Shown: piece after piece, positions 7,708 to 16,700 of the stretch
Layout of the letters: each line of letters opens with the position of its first letter
Position numbering within the stretch: position 1 is the first letter of the stretch
Assembly (NCBI GenBank): GCA_018003015.1
Contig: JAGNEZ010000012.1
Coordinates: 1 to 64,000 of the forward strand
DNA: 64,000 nt
Direction of reading: 5' to 3'
Origin: Phycisphaerae bacterium
Lineage (GTDB): Bacteria > Planctomycetota > Phycisphaerae > UBA1845 > PWPN01
Made by a program: the position numbers and the translations under genes
Notes under the pieces: generated by a model
The model's input: only the letters and a program-made list of their open reading frames with translations
The model's database searches: none
What the model was told of the DNA's origin: nothing

Positions 7708-8346
7708 ATGCGGATCATCGCGGGACAATGGCGAGGACGGCGAATCGAGCCGCCACCTGGCGATCAGACTCGGCCGATCCTGGACCGCGTCAAGACCGTG
7801 TTGTTCGATCAGCTTGGCCACATGCTGGCGATGCCCGGCCGATTGCCGTCCATCGCCGTGCTCGACCTGTTTGCCGGGACAGGCAGTCTCGGGCTCGAAG
7901 CCCTGTCGCGCGGGGCGCGTTTTTGTCGGTTTGCCGAGCAGCATCGGGCCACTGCCGCCCTGCTGCGCAAGAATCTGGATGCGCTGGGGGTGATTCGAGA
8001 GGCGGAGGTGTTGGAGGGCGACGCGACGGTTGCCGATCTCAAGCCTCCCCCGGCGGCCGGCAATCTGCCCGCCCAGTACGAGTTGATTTTCCTCGATCCC
8101 CCCTACCGCATGTTGGCCGGCGCGCGTCCCGCCCCAGCGATGGCCGGTCTTCTGGAGCGGCTCGCGGGGGGCTGGGTCATCGCCGAATCCGCTCTTTTCG
8201 TTGTCCGCCACGACGCGCGGAGCGGAGTCCGCCCCGATTTATCTCCTCTGATTGAGATTTCCTCGCGTGTGGTGGGTACGATGGTGCTTCGATTCCTGGC
8301 TCGCTCGGGGACTCGTTCGTCGCAGGCGACGGAGGAGGCCCCGTGA
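7708..8346 (+). CDS. rsmD: 16S rRNA (guanine(966)-N2)-methyltransferase
   Basis: The 212-residue SAM-dependent enzyme methylates G966 of 16S rRNA. It starts MRIIAGQWRGRRI, the classic RsmD opening. SAM-binding motif I is DLFAGTGSLGLEALSRGA, and the catalytic N-methyltransferase motif is LDPPYR. The ATG at 7708 fits this, although the frame extends upstream. TATAGT at 7696-7701 lies just 6 nt before the ATG, so translation may be leaderless; the matching -35 is poor. Its stop overlaps the GTG start of cca by 4 nt, forming a two-gene RNA-modification operon. Confidence 0.93.
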   Translation: MRIIAGQWRGRRIEPPPGDQTRPILDRVKTVLFDQLGHMLAMPGRLPSIAVLDLFAGTGSLGLEALSRGARFCRFAEQHRATAALLRKNLDALGVIREAEVLEGDATVADLKPPPAAGNLPAQYELIFLDPPYRMLAGARPAPAMAGLLERLAGGWVIAESALFVVRHDARSGVRPDLSPLIEISSRVVGTMVLRFLARSGTRSSQATEEAP

Positions 8347-9581
8347 GGAAGCGCGACTGGACCATCGAAGACGCCGCTCTGGCGGTGATCGGCACACTCC
8401 GAGAGCATGGGCACCAGGCCTTGTGGGCGGGCGGTTGCGTCCGCGACATGCTCCTCGGGCATCCGCCGCACGACATTGACGTGGCCACGGATGCTCCCCC
8501 GCCGGTGATCTGTCGCCTGTTCCCCAAGACGCGGAAGGTAGGCGTGCAGTTTGGCGTGGTTCTGGTGCGGCAGGGTCCCCACTGGATCGAGACGGCGACG
8601 TTCCGTACCGACCTGGACTACCGGGATGGCCGTCGACCGGCGCAGGTTGTCTTCACCACGGCGGAGCAGGACGCCCGGCGCCGGGACTTCACCATGAACG
8701 GGTTGTTCTACGACCCGGTCGGTAAGCACGTGATCGACTACGTCGACGGCCGCAGGGACATCGAGGCGGGTATTGTCCGCGCGATTGGCGATCCGGAGGC
8801 CCGGTTTGCGGAGGACCACCTTCGGATGCTCCGAGCGGTGCGATTTGCCACTCGGTTCGGCTTCAGCATCGATCCGATGACGGCCGGCGCGATCTGCCGC
8901 CTGGCGGAGAGGATCCGCCGCATCAGTCCTGAGCGAGTCCGAGAGGAACTGGAGAAGATGCTCGTCGGCTCCTCCCGCGGCCATTCCGTGCGGCTGATCG
9001 CCGAGGTAGGGCTGCTGCCCCACCTGTGGCCGGGTTCCGACTGGTCTTCGGATCGTTTGGACGAGGCCGTCCGAACGCTTGACGCCCTGCCGGAGGACGC
9101 GGACTTTGTTTTGTCCCTGGCTTCCCTTCTCGATCGGGAGTCCCACAGGGAGGCCGAGGGGGTGGCACAGGCGTTGAGATGCAGCAACGATCAGATCGAG
9201 GATGTCGCCTGGCTGGTGGCCAACCGGCGACGACTGGCGGATGTCGAAGCGATGGATTCGGCCTCCTTCAAGAAGCTCGCGGCTCACCGGCGGTTTTCTG
9301 CATTGCTGGCCCTTCATCGGGCGGCTTGCAAGGCTCGACACGAGCCGTTGACGGCCAGCGAGGCCGCCCGGCGGCGGCTCGAGGCCATCCCTCCAGGGCA
9401 GATTGCCCCCCCACCGTTGACAACCGGGCAGGATCTGATTGACCTGGGGCTGGAGCCTGGTCCACGGTTCAAGGCCATTCTGGACCAGCTTTATGATGCG
9501 CAACTCAACGGACTGATCCGCGATCGCGTGCAGGCCCTGGCTCACCTTGGCGGCATTATCCGTCGAGGCTCCGGACGGTGA
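8343..9581 (+). CDS. cca: CCA-adding enzyme / poly(A) polymerase family tRNA nucleotidyltransferase
   Basis: The 412-residue class II nucleotidyltransferase probably adds or repairs the 3' CCA of tRNAs. That fits the tRNA-Val in this window, which has no encoded CCA. Residues 30-35 (GGCVRD) and the metal-binding HDIDVATD at 43-50 form the nucleotidyltransferase head. RRRDFTMNGLFYD at 112-124 and the RMLRAVRFATRFGF block follow in the neck. The C-terminal half is helical. Some relatives are poly(A) polymerases, and sequence alone does not separate the two roles. The GTG start overlaps rsmD by 4 nt. Confidence 0.88.
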   Translation: MRKRDWTIEDAALAVIGTLREHGHQALWAGGCVRDMLLGHPPHDIDVATDAPPPVICRLFPKTRKVGVQFGVVLVRQGPHWIETATFRTDLDYRDGRRPAQVVFTTAEQDARRRDFTMNGLFYDPVGKHVIDYVDGRRDIEAGIVRAIGDPEARFAEDHLRMLRAVRFATRFGFSIDPMTAGAICRLAERIRRISPERVREELEKMLVGSSRGHSVRLIAEVGLLPHLWPGSDWSSDRLDEAVRTLDALPEDADFVLSLASLLDRESHREAEGVAQALRCSNDQIEDVAWLVANRRRLADVEAMDSASFKKLAAHRRFSALLALHRAACKARHEPLTASEAARRRLEAIPPGQIAPPPLTTGQDLIDLGLEPGPRFKAILDQLYDAQLNGLIRDRVQALAHLGGIIRRGSGR

Positions 9582-9674
9582 CCGCCGAGGACATTCCGGC
9601 GGACGGTGAGGGTTGGCGAGACGATCTTACCAGACGCTGGGCTGTGGCCCCCGACCGGACGCCTGGTTTTGTGC

Positions 9675-9703
9675 TTGATCCTGATGGCCGTGGTGTGTAA
9701 AGT
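9675..9703 (+). promoter_or_regulatory. Promoter of the PEP-CTERM gene at 9790
   Basis: TTGATC (9675-9680), a 17-nt spacer and TAAAGT (9698-9703). It leaves a leader of about 80 nt carrying a strong purine-rich ribosome-binding site right before 9790. Confidence 0.5.
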
Positions 9704-9789
9704 ATGGTGTGTGACTGGGAGAGGATGGGGTGGTTGACCCGTTACATCTCCGGTTGAATTGTTGTCCTATCGAGGAGAGGAGCAGAAGC

Positions 9790-11292
9790 ATGTCACTTCG
9801 GAATCTTTGCGTTACCCTTGTTGTCATTGTGGCCGCGGGGGCGGGCACGGTTTTCGGGAACGTGTACGCCACGAATCTCAGCCAGAGTTCGAGCACCCTG
9901 GACTGGGCGGGCGCGGGCCAGACGGTGCACCTCGGTTACCTGTTGAACGAGGACGCCACCGCGGGGGTCAAGGTCGAGGTGCTCGATTCCAGCAACGCCG
10001 TTGTTCGGACGTTCAATACTGCCTCGCAGTCCAAAGGGAGTTACAGCGTGGCCTGGAACGGGCGAGATGACTCGAACGCCCGCGTGGCTCCTGGCAACTA
10101 CTCGTTCCGAGTGACTGCGGCCGCCACTGGCTACGGCTCCTGGACCGAGATCGGGCCCTCCACCGAGCAGACCAGTTTCTACTCGCCGCGCGGCGTTGAC
10201 GTGAACAAGGATCCGGCGAGCAAGTATTACGGCCGCATCTACGTCGCCGAGTCCAGTGGGGGCACGACCACGTTAGCGGTTGTCAATCGGACGACCCAGG
10301 ACGGGGTGTACATACTCAATGCCGACGCGACCGATGCGGTGGGCCAGGGTAATACGGCCCGGACCGGCGGGCTGACCTTCGGTGGCACCAACAGTCCGTT
10401 CCGTCTTGTCTGCGGGCCCGAGGACAAGGTCTACCTGACCGACTGGTCGGACACCAACTCCAATCTCTATGTCGGCAACGCGGACTTCAGTTCAGCCAAC
10501 GAGCTGCTGGACAACACCGGTCGGGCCACCTCTGGGAAGACTGCCAATCACGGCAGTATCCCGACCGTGTATGTCCAGGGCGTCGGCGCCAGCCGCGCGG
10601 TCTATACGATGGATGAGGATTTTGACGCCGGCACCGATACCGCTCACGGCGGTATCGGCAGCATTCTCAAGTATGATGTGGGCACGGCCACGTCGTTCAC
10701 CGACCAGCCTTCGATCTTCTACGACGACGGGGCCCACGGGACGTTCAAAGGCCTGATCCAGAACTACTACGACGACATGGTCCGTGCATCCGATGGCACC
10801 TGGTGGGTCTCTCAGAACCGCAGCGGCGGGGCCAGCGATACGCTCGCCAGCCTGATCCAAATCAGTGCGGACGGCTCGACCGTGTTGTGGAAGTCCGTGC
10901 CCGACCTGGCGGCCAACTCTCTTACCGATCCCCTCAAGAAGAACTATGGCCTGGCCTGGGATCCGGTGCACGACTACCTGGCTCTGGCGACCTCCGATAC
11001 CGGCAAGATCCTGATCTTCGACGACGACGACAAGGCCGTCATTGCCACCATTTCGTTCGGCGGCACTTCCTCGAGCGCGTGCCGTGACCTGGCGTTTGAC
11101 GCCGTGGGCAACCTGTATGTTGTGAACAACAGCGTCGAGCGGCTGAAGATCTTCTCGCCCGGCGACGGCGCGAACTCGGCGTTCACCGACTCGTTTGCTG
11201 TTCTGGGATCGATTACCGTCACCCCCGAGCCGGCCACTCTGCTGTGCCTCGGCCTGGGTGCCCTGTTGACGCTGCGTCGTCGCTCACGCTGA
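9790..11292 (+). CDS. PEP-CTERM secreted protein with FlgD-like Ig and beta-propeller-like region
   Basis: The 500-residue product has a signal peptide (about 1-24). It then has an Ig-like domain (about 45-115) of the FlgD type, with the pattern VKVEVLDSSNAVVRTF and SVAWNGRDDSNARVAPGNYSFRV. A long repeat-like beta region with Tyr/Asp-rich strands such as GRIYVAESS, NLYVGN and NLYVVNNS suggests an NHL or propeller fold. The C-terminus, TPEPATLLCLGLGALLTLRRRSR, is a PEP-CTERM sorting signal: Pro-Glu-Pro, hydrophobic helix, Arg cluster. Such proteins are exported and processed by an exosortase, which is not in this window. The start at 9790 follows GAGGAGAGGAG. A terminator follows the gene, so it is probably monocistronic. 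Confidence 0.85.
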   Translation: MSLRNLCVTLVVIVAAGAGTVFGNVYATNLSQSSSTLDWAGAGQTVHLGYLLNEDATAGVKVEVLDSSNAVVRTFNTASQSKGSYSVAWNGRDDSNARVAPGNYSFRVTAAATGYGSWTEIGPSTEQTSFYSPRGVDVNKDPASKYYGRIYVAESSGGTTTLAVVNRTTQDGVYILNADATDAVGQGNTARTGGLTFGGTNSPFRLVCGPEDKVYLTDWSDTNSNLYVGNADFSSANELLDNTGRATSGKTANHGSIPTVYVQGVGASRAVYTMDEDFDAGTDTAHGGIGSILKYDVGTATSFTDQPSIFYDDGAHGTFKGLIQNYYDDMVRASDGTWWVSQNRSGGASDTLASLIQISADGSTVLWKSVPDLAANSLTDPLKKNYGLAWDPVHDYLALATSDTGKILIFDDDDKAVIATISFGGTSSSACRDLAFDAVGNLYVVNNSVERLKIFSPGDGANSAFTDSFAVLGSITVTPEPATLLCLGLGALLTLRRRSR

Positions 11293-11341
11293 TCGTAAGC
11301 CATGGCCGGTTGACCGGCCGCAACGAGCGAGGCTCAATCTG

Positions 11342-11379
11342 GAGACCGGCGGGAAAGAGTAGCCGCCGGTCTCTTGTTT
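11342..11379 (+). terminator. Rho-independent terminator of the PEP-CTERM gene
   Basis: A perfect 11-bp stem (GAGACCGGCGG at 11342-11352 with CCGCCGGTCTC at 11363-11373), a 10-nt loop, then TTGTTT. It lies 50 nt after the stop codon. Confidence 0.8.
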
Positions 11380-11483
11380 CATCTGAACTGAGAACCGAGC
11401 CAGCCGAGTCTCTGCTGCGCGAGCGTGCCCGTCGCAGTGAATGCAGCAGCGGACCGTTGACTGGGGGGTGCCCTGGGCCGCGA

Positions 11484-11513
11484 TTGGCCCAATGGGGCGC
11501 GTTGCGGTATCAT
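11484..11513 (+). promoter_or_regulatory. Promoter of the PDZ-ABC exporter, leaderless
   Basis: TTGGCC (11484-11489), an 18-nt spacer and TATCAT (11508-11513), 8 nt before the ATG at 11522. No Shine-Dalgarno site is present, which fits a leaderless transcript and supports that start. Confidence 0.55.
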
Positions 11514-11521
11514 CTCCGCCT

Positions 11522-13714
11522 ATGCTTGTTGTGCCTCGCGTTGAATCAGAAGAGTCCGCCAAGAGGTCGCTGGAAAGCACGACCTTCAAGCACTTTCGCC
11601 GGCTGTTGCGTTATGCCTGGCCGCACAAGCGGTATCTCCTGCCCGCCGGGGTGTGCATTCTGCTGATGGCGGTCACCTACTCGGCCAGTATTGGCTCCAT
11701 GCTGCCGCTGCTGACCGTGATGCTGAAGCCGCAGGGTCTGCATGGCTGGGTGGACCAATACATTGCCGAGAGTCGGTTGAGGTGTGAGCTCGGCTACTAC
11801 GAAGTCCTCCGCCATGGCAAGATCGATGAGGTTCCGGCGGGCGCCGGGCTGATCAGGACCATCAAGTCCCATTCTCCTCTGAGCGGGCAGCTTCACGAAG
11901 GCGATTTCATTCTCGCGGTCAACGGCCATACGGGTGATGCGGTGGAGGTTTTTCGCCAACTGGCCGGAGCCGAGCAGGAAGTGAGCATCACTTACCGCAC
12001 GGCCCAAGGCACGAGTGGGACGGCGGTCGTCCCCATTCCCCCACCCCGGACGATGAGCGATGCCGCCTATGCCAAGGCCCTGGCTGTGGCCAAGAAGGCC
12101 GTCGGCCTCATTCCCGGCGGTCGTTCACCCGAGGAGCGATGGCTTACCCTCGTTTACGTGCTGGGCGTGCTCTTGGCCACGGCCCTGATCGGCGGAACCG
12201 CCAACGTCCTCGCCGAGTACCTGGTCCTGATTGTGAACTGCCGGGCGATCATCGATATTCGCCGTCAGATGTACCGCCACGTGCTGAATCTGCCCCTGAG
12301 CCACTTCAGTCGGAGCACGGCTGATACGATGAGCAAGTTCCTGCAGGATACCCAGGACATCTTCCGGGGTCTCACGAACTTTTTCCAGAAGGTCGTCACC
12401 GAGCCTTTCAAGGCGATCGGGGTCACGGTCGTGGCTTTGTTATTGGACTGGCAATTGACCCTTGCCCTGCTTCTCGGTGCTCCGCTGGCCGTCCTCCTGT
12501 TCCGCAAGTTGGGCAAGATCATCCGCAAGGCGAACCGCAAGCTGCTGGCAGGATATGGTCGGATGCTCAGTCGTCTGGAGAGCACTCTGGTCGGTCTGCG
12601 GGTGGTCAAGGCCTACACCCGGGAGAACTACGAACGCAAGCGGCTGTTCAGGGTGGACCGATCCATGCTCAAGCAGGAGTTGAAGATGGGCCTTGTTGAG
12701 GCGTTGACCAGTCCGACCATCGAGTTCTTCGCGTTTCTTGGCGCGTCCGCCGTGATTCTGTATTTTGCCACCGGTGTACTCCATCAGCCCGACAAGCTGG
12801 CGGACTTCATGACCATGCTGGTTTGCATGGGGGCGATTTTCGACCCTATCCGCAAGCTCAGCTCCGTCTATCCCAAGCTGCAGCGAGCCAACGCCGCCGC
12901 TCAACGGATTTTCGAGTTGATCGACAGCCGCAATGAGTACGAGCAGGATGCCGGTCGGCCCGCGATCCGCCCCATCACCGAGTCGATCCGGTTCGAGAAC
13001 GTCAGCTTCGCCTACCCTGGCTCCGACCGGCCCGCGGTTTGCGACTTCTGGCTGACCGTCAGGAAAGGTGAGACCATCGCCATCGTGGGGCCCAACGGCT
13101 CAGGGAAGACCACGTTGCTCAGTCTTCTGCCTCGGTTTTTTCCTCTGGATAGAGGGCGGATCCTGATCGACGGGCAGGACATCGCGGGCGTCACCCTGCG
13201 TTCACTCCGCAGTCAGTTCAGCATTATCACCCAGGAGTCGGTGATTTTTCCCGATACCGTGGCGGAGAACATCGCTTACGGCCGACCGGCAGCCAGCCGT
13301 GCCGAGATCGAGGCGGCCGCCACCCAGGCCTTCGCCGACGAGTTCGTCCGGCAGATGCCGGAAGGCTACGAGACCGTTCTCGGGGAGCACGGCGCCAACC
13401 TCTCCGGCGGCCAGCGTCAGCGCATCGCGATCGCGAGGGCGATCCTCCGCAACGCCCCGATCCTCATTTTCGATGAGGCCACCGGCCAGGTGGACCCGGA
13501 ATCAGAGATGAAGATCCACCAGGCCCTCGACGTCGTCCTGAAGAACCGGACCACGTTCATTATCGCTCACCGGTTCAGCACGATCAGCGGTGCCGACCGC
13601 ATCGTGGTCATGGACCGCGGCCAGATGGTCGCCGCCGGCCCGCACGCCGAGCTGATGGAGAATTGCCCGCTGTATCGATCGCTGTACGAAAGCTCGTTCC
13701 GGGAGAGCGGTTGA
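11522..13714 (+). CDS. ABC exporter (MsbA-type half transporter) with an inserted PDZ-like domain
   Basis: The 730-residue half transporter fuses a six-helix membrane domain with a nucleotide-binding domain. TM1 is about 37-60. Instead of the usual short external loop, residues about 70-205 form a large extracytoplasmic insert before TM2 (about 208-228). Within it, about 93-172 reads like a PDZ domain: SGQLHEGDFILAVNGH, then a helix and a strand pair. The ATPase has Walker A GPNGSGKT (about 522-529), signature LSGGQ (about 626), Walker B ILIFDEAT and switch AHRFS. The layout suggests a lipid or lipopolysaccharide flippase-type exporter; the substrate is unknown. A longer start at 11441 is possible, but the promoter favours 11522. 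Confidence 0.9.
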   Translation: MLVVPRVESEESAKRSLESTTFKHFRRLLRYAWPHKRYLLPAGVCILLMAVTYSASIGSMLPLLTVMLKPQGLHGWVDQYIAESRLRCELGYYEVLRHGKIDEVPAGAGLIRTIKSHSPLSGQLHEGDFILAVNGHTGDAVEVFRQLAGAEQEVSITYRTAQGTSGTAVVPIPPPRTMSDAAYAKALAVAKKAVGLIPGGRSPEERWLTLVYVLGVLLATALIGGTANVLAEYLVLIVNCRAIIDIRRQMYRHVLNLPLSHFSRSTADTMSKFLQDTQDIFRGLTNFFQKVVTEPFKAIGVTVVALLLDWQLTLALLLGAPLAVLLFRKLGKIIRKANRKLLAGYGRMLSRLESTLVGLRVVKAYTRENYERKRLFRVDRSMLKQELKMGLVEALTSPTIEFFAFLGASAVILYFATGVLHQPDKLADFMTMLVCMGAIFDPIRKLSSVYPKLQRANAAAQRIFELIDSRNEYEQDAGRPAIRPITESIRFENVSFAYPGSDRPAVCDFWLTVRKGETIAIVGPNGSGKTTLLSLLPRFFPLDRGRILIDGQDIAGVTLRSLRSQFSIITQESVIFPDTVAENIAYGRPAASRAEIEAAATQAFADEFVRQMPEGYETVLGEHGANLSGGQRQRIAIARAILRNAPILIFDEATGQVDPESEMKIHQALDVVLKNRTTFIIAHRFSTISGADRIVVMDRGQMVAAGPHAELMENCPLYRSLYESSFRESG

Positions 13715-13751
13715 ACGGATATCCGTGACTTCTGCGTGTGGGATGCGGAGA

Positions 13752-16700
13752 TCAGCGCTGCCCCAAAACCCGCTTGCGAACCGCGTGGTAGGCGGTCACG
13801 ACCAGGTTGTTTCGCACGAAAAGCGATTCGGCCAGCCGCTCGATCGAAACAAAGTTGACCCGTTCATCGAGCAGAGCCCCGTCCTCGGCCACCAGGCCGC
13901 TTTTCACGAACAGGGGAACGCGGCCCTGCCCGGACTCCGCCCAGTACTTGCTGTCGAAATCCGCCAGGAAGTCAACGCCGACCTCATACTCGAACTGCCG
14001 ATCTGGATCAGAGTGGCCGATCATGTAGAGGTTGTAGATTGGACCGCGGAAAATCATCTGATGGTGGATCCGGCCTGTCGGTGTTTTCTTGAACCAGGAG
14101 TGCATGTAGGAGAAATCGAACCGGGCGAGATTCAGGCCCGGCAGGTAACGGGCCATCCATCGCGGCGCCGCCCGCCCGATGACGCTTCCGCCCTTAATGA
14201 TCAGCTCTCCCTGGCCGACCTCGTAGTTCGGGTCTCCGACCTCTGGCAGCAGCTTCTGGTAGGTCTCGTCGATGAGCGTAAGCGGGCCTGTCGCTTTCAT
14301 TCCTGGAAACGACAGTCGCAGATACCCGTCCACGAGCGGGCCCGGATGGATGTCCTCGGCCGTGTATTTCAGGTGGTAGACCGGGTCGCTGGATTGGGTT
14401 GCGGACACGATCTCGCCGGTGATCACGCCGCCGTCGGCCAGACCCTGGAAGCTGACTTGCACCGGCCCCTTCTGGATCAGTGACCGAGCCGCCACCGCGT
14501 CCGCGACGATAGGCTGTTTGGGAGGAAGGACCGCTTCCAGGACGTCGATGTGGGCATCCACGGTGACTTCCGCGGAACGAAGTCGCTCAATCACCGCGCG
14601 GACGATTGCCCGGCTGCTCCCGGGACTCCCGGGTGTCCCGGTGGCCGGACTCCCGCTGACTGCTTGCAGCCGGCGCCGCAGATCGCCGATGTCCAGGTGC
14701 TCCATCGCAACGCCGATCGTGCCGACCTGGGTGTCTCCTTGCTGGCGGACACTGCCGCTGATCACGCCTCGCGAAGCGCCCCACTCGCATCGCAGCTGAT
14801 CGAAGGACAGGCCGTCCTGTTCGATGGCCACGGCACCGTTCAACTCGATCGGTTGGTCGCGTGTTCCCACCGCCAGTTCGTCGAACTCAAGGCGGCTGCG
14901 TCCCAGTCGCAGGCCGCGCTGGTCCTTGAGCAGGTTGAGCCATGCCTCCGCCTTGCCTTCGAGATCGTTGATCCATGACTCTGGCAGCATGGCCGCCAGG
15001 CTTCTCGGTTTCTGCACCCGTATGTGGCTGGTGAGGTCCACCTCCACGTTGTCTGGACGGCTCGCGTGGCCGAGCGCGCATCTCAGCGTTCCGGCAACCG
15101 ATGCCTCGTTTCCATCGAGTCTGAGCACCAGATCTCGAATCAGCAGACTCCGCTCGTCATCCTCCCGCTCGGGTCCGAGGACCGCATCCCAGCTCAGCGA
15201 GAGTGGAGTCCCGGTCGCTTTTCTCACCTGCGGGAAGGACTCATGTCCCGTTGCCAGCGAGAATGCACTGGCTCGGGTGTCGAGCGAGCCGGTCAGCGCG
15301 AGGCCGTCGGGGCGAGCGTGGGCTTCGCCGCGCCACTCGGCGGTGCCCGTGACCTGGGCGCGGCTGAGCCACTCCTGAAGGCGCGGGTGCATGGATCGAA
15401 GCGAGTCGTCAAACGCGATTCGACCGCTGGCCTCGAAATCCGCGAGCCGCAACTGGAACGGAATCGTGCCGGCATTCTGCCCCGAATCGGAGGTGGGGTT
15501 CTTCGATTCCGCCACCCGCCCCTTGACGCCGAAAGCCGCCGATGCACGATCGAGCTCCAGGCCCGCGATTCTCGCGCTGCCGCCGGTGATTCTGAGGATT
15601 CTCTCGTTGCCGTCCTCCGGAGATGGTTCATGGTTCCATGCGAACGCCACGTTGAGCGGGTTTCCCGCCGGCTTGCGTGCATCCGGGGATCCGGGGATGC
15701 GGAATCCCGCCTGGGAGGCCTCGAGGCTAAACGAACCTTGGCTCCGCGCGCCGGTCATCTCCGCCTCCGCACCGACCTTCAAGCGGCCGCTCGGATCCCA
15801 AGCTTCCGCTTGTTGCGACAGGGATGGAACCATGTCCAACCATCCGGCGACATCGGTAATGTCTGCCCTGAACTTGGTCCGCTGCGTGGTCCCTTCACTT
15901 GGTCGAGGAAGGAAAAAGCCTCCATCCGCATTCACTCGGTCCCGCGACCATGATCCTGATACGGTGCCCCCAGTCCCTTGCAGCGTGACCTCGAGGCTCT
16001 GATCCCCCTCTTTCTTTGCCAGCCGGACGTGATGGGACACAGACACGGACAGCGGTACGCCGGTTGCCTTGGTCACCGCGTTGTCCCAACGAAACTGCAT
16101 CCGGTCGGCGACCAGGTCCGCGCCGGTCCGGAGGGTCCTGTTCGGGCCGACCAGGGCCAGCTCGCCGTGCAAACGGATGCCGGCCGTCCCAGCGACCTCC
16201 CGATCAGGACCGGCCTCGCACCACGTTCGCCACTGCGGCCAAAGCGTCAGCAGATCTTCGACGTGTGACGCCTGTGCCGCCAGCGACCAGGATGCCTTCA
16301 GCAAGCGCTCTTGACCGGACTCAAGTAGATCTTGCTTCGGCAGCCTCAGTTCATAATCCAGTCGGACATCGTCGGGTCCGGCCACGATTCGGGAACGCCC
16401 GCAATCCACCTGCACGCGGAGATCCTTCACCCGGCCAATCGCGGTCGGAGCGAAATCCAGCCATGCGCTGGCTCGCAGGCTCTGCCCCTCAGGTTTATCG
16501 AAGAGGTCGCGGTACTTGATGCGCGTATCCGCCTGGGTAATGAGGTCCAGCTTGATGCGCCGATTGTCTGCCTCCGGTTTGCAGGACAAGCCGAGCTGTA
16601 CGGGCCCACGGCAATCTCGCAAGTCCTCGGTGACGCTCGACGGCGGCAACAACCTGAGGATCTCCTCCATCTGCCGGGAGAAGATCTCGATTTCCCCCTG

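Noticed and set aside
9582-9602. 6-bp hairpin after cca as a terminator
   Set aside because: Short stem, 9-nt loop and no T-run; expected by chance in GC-rich DNA.
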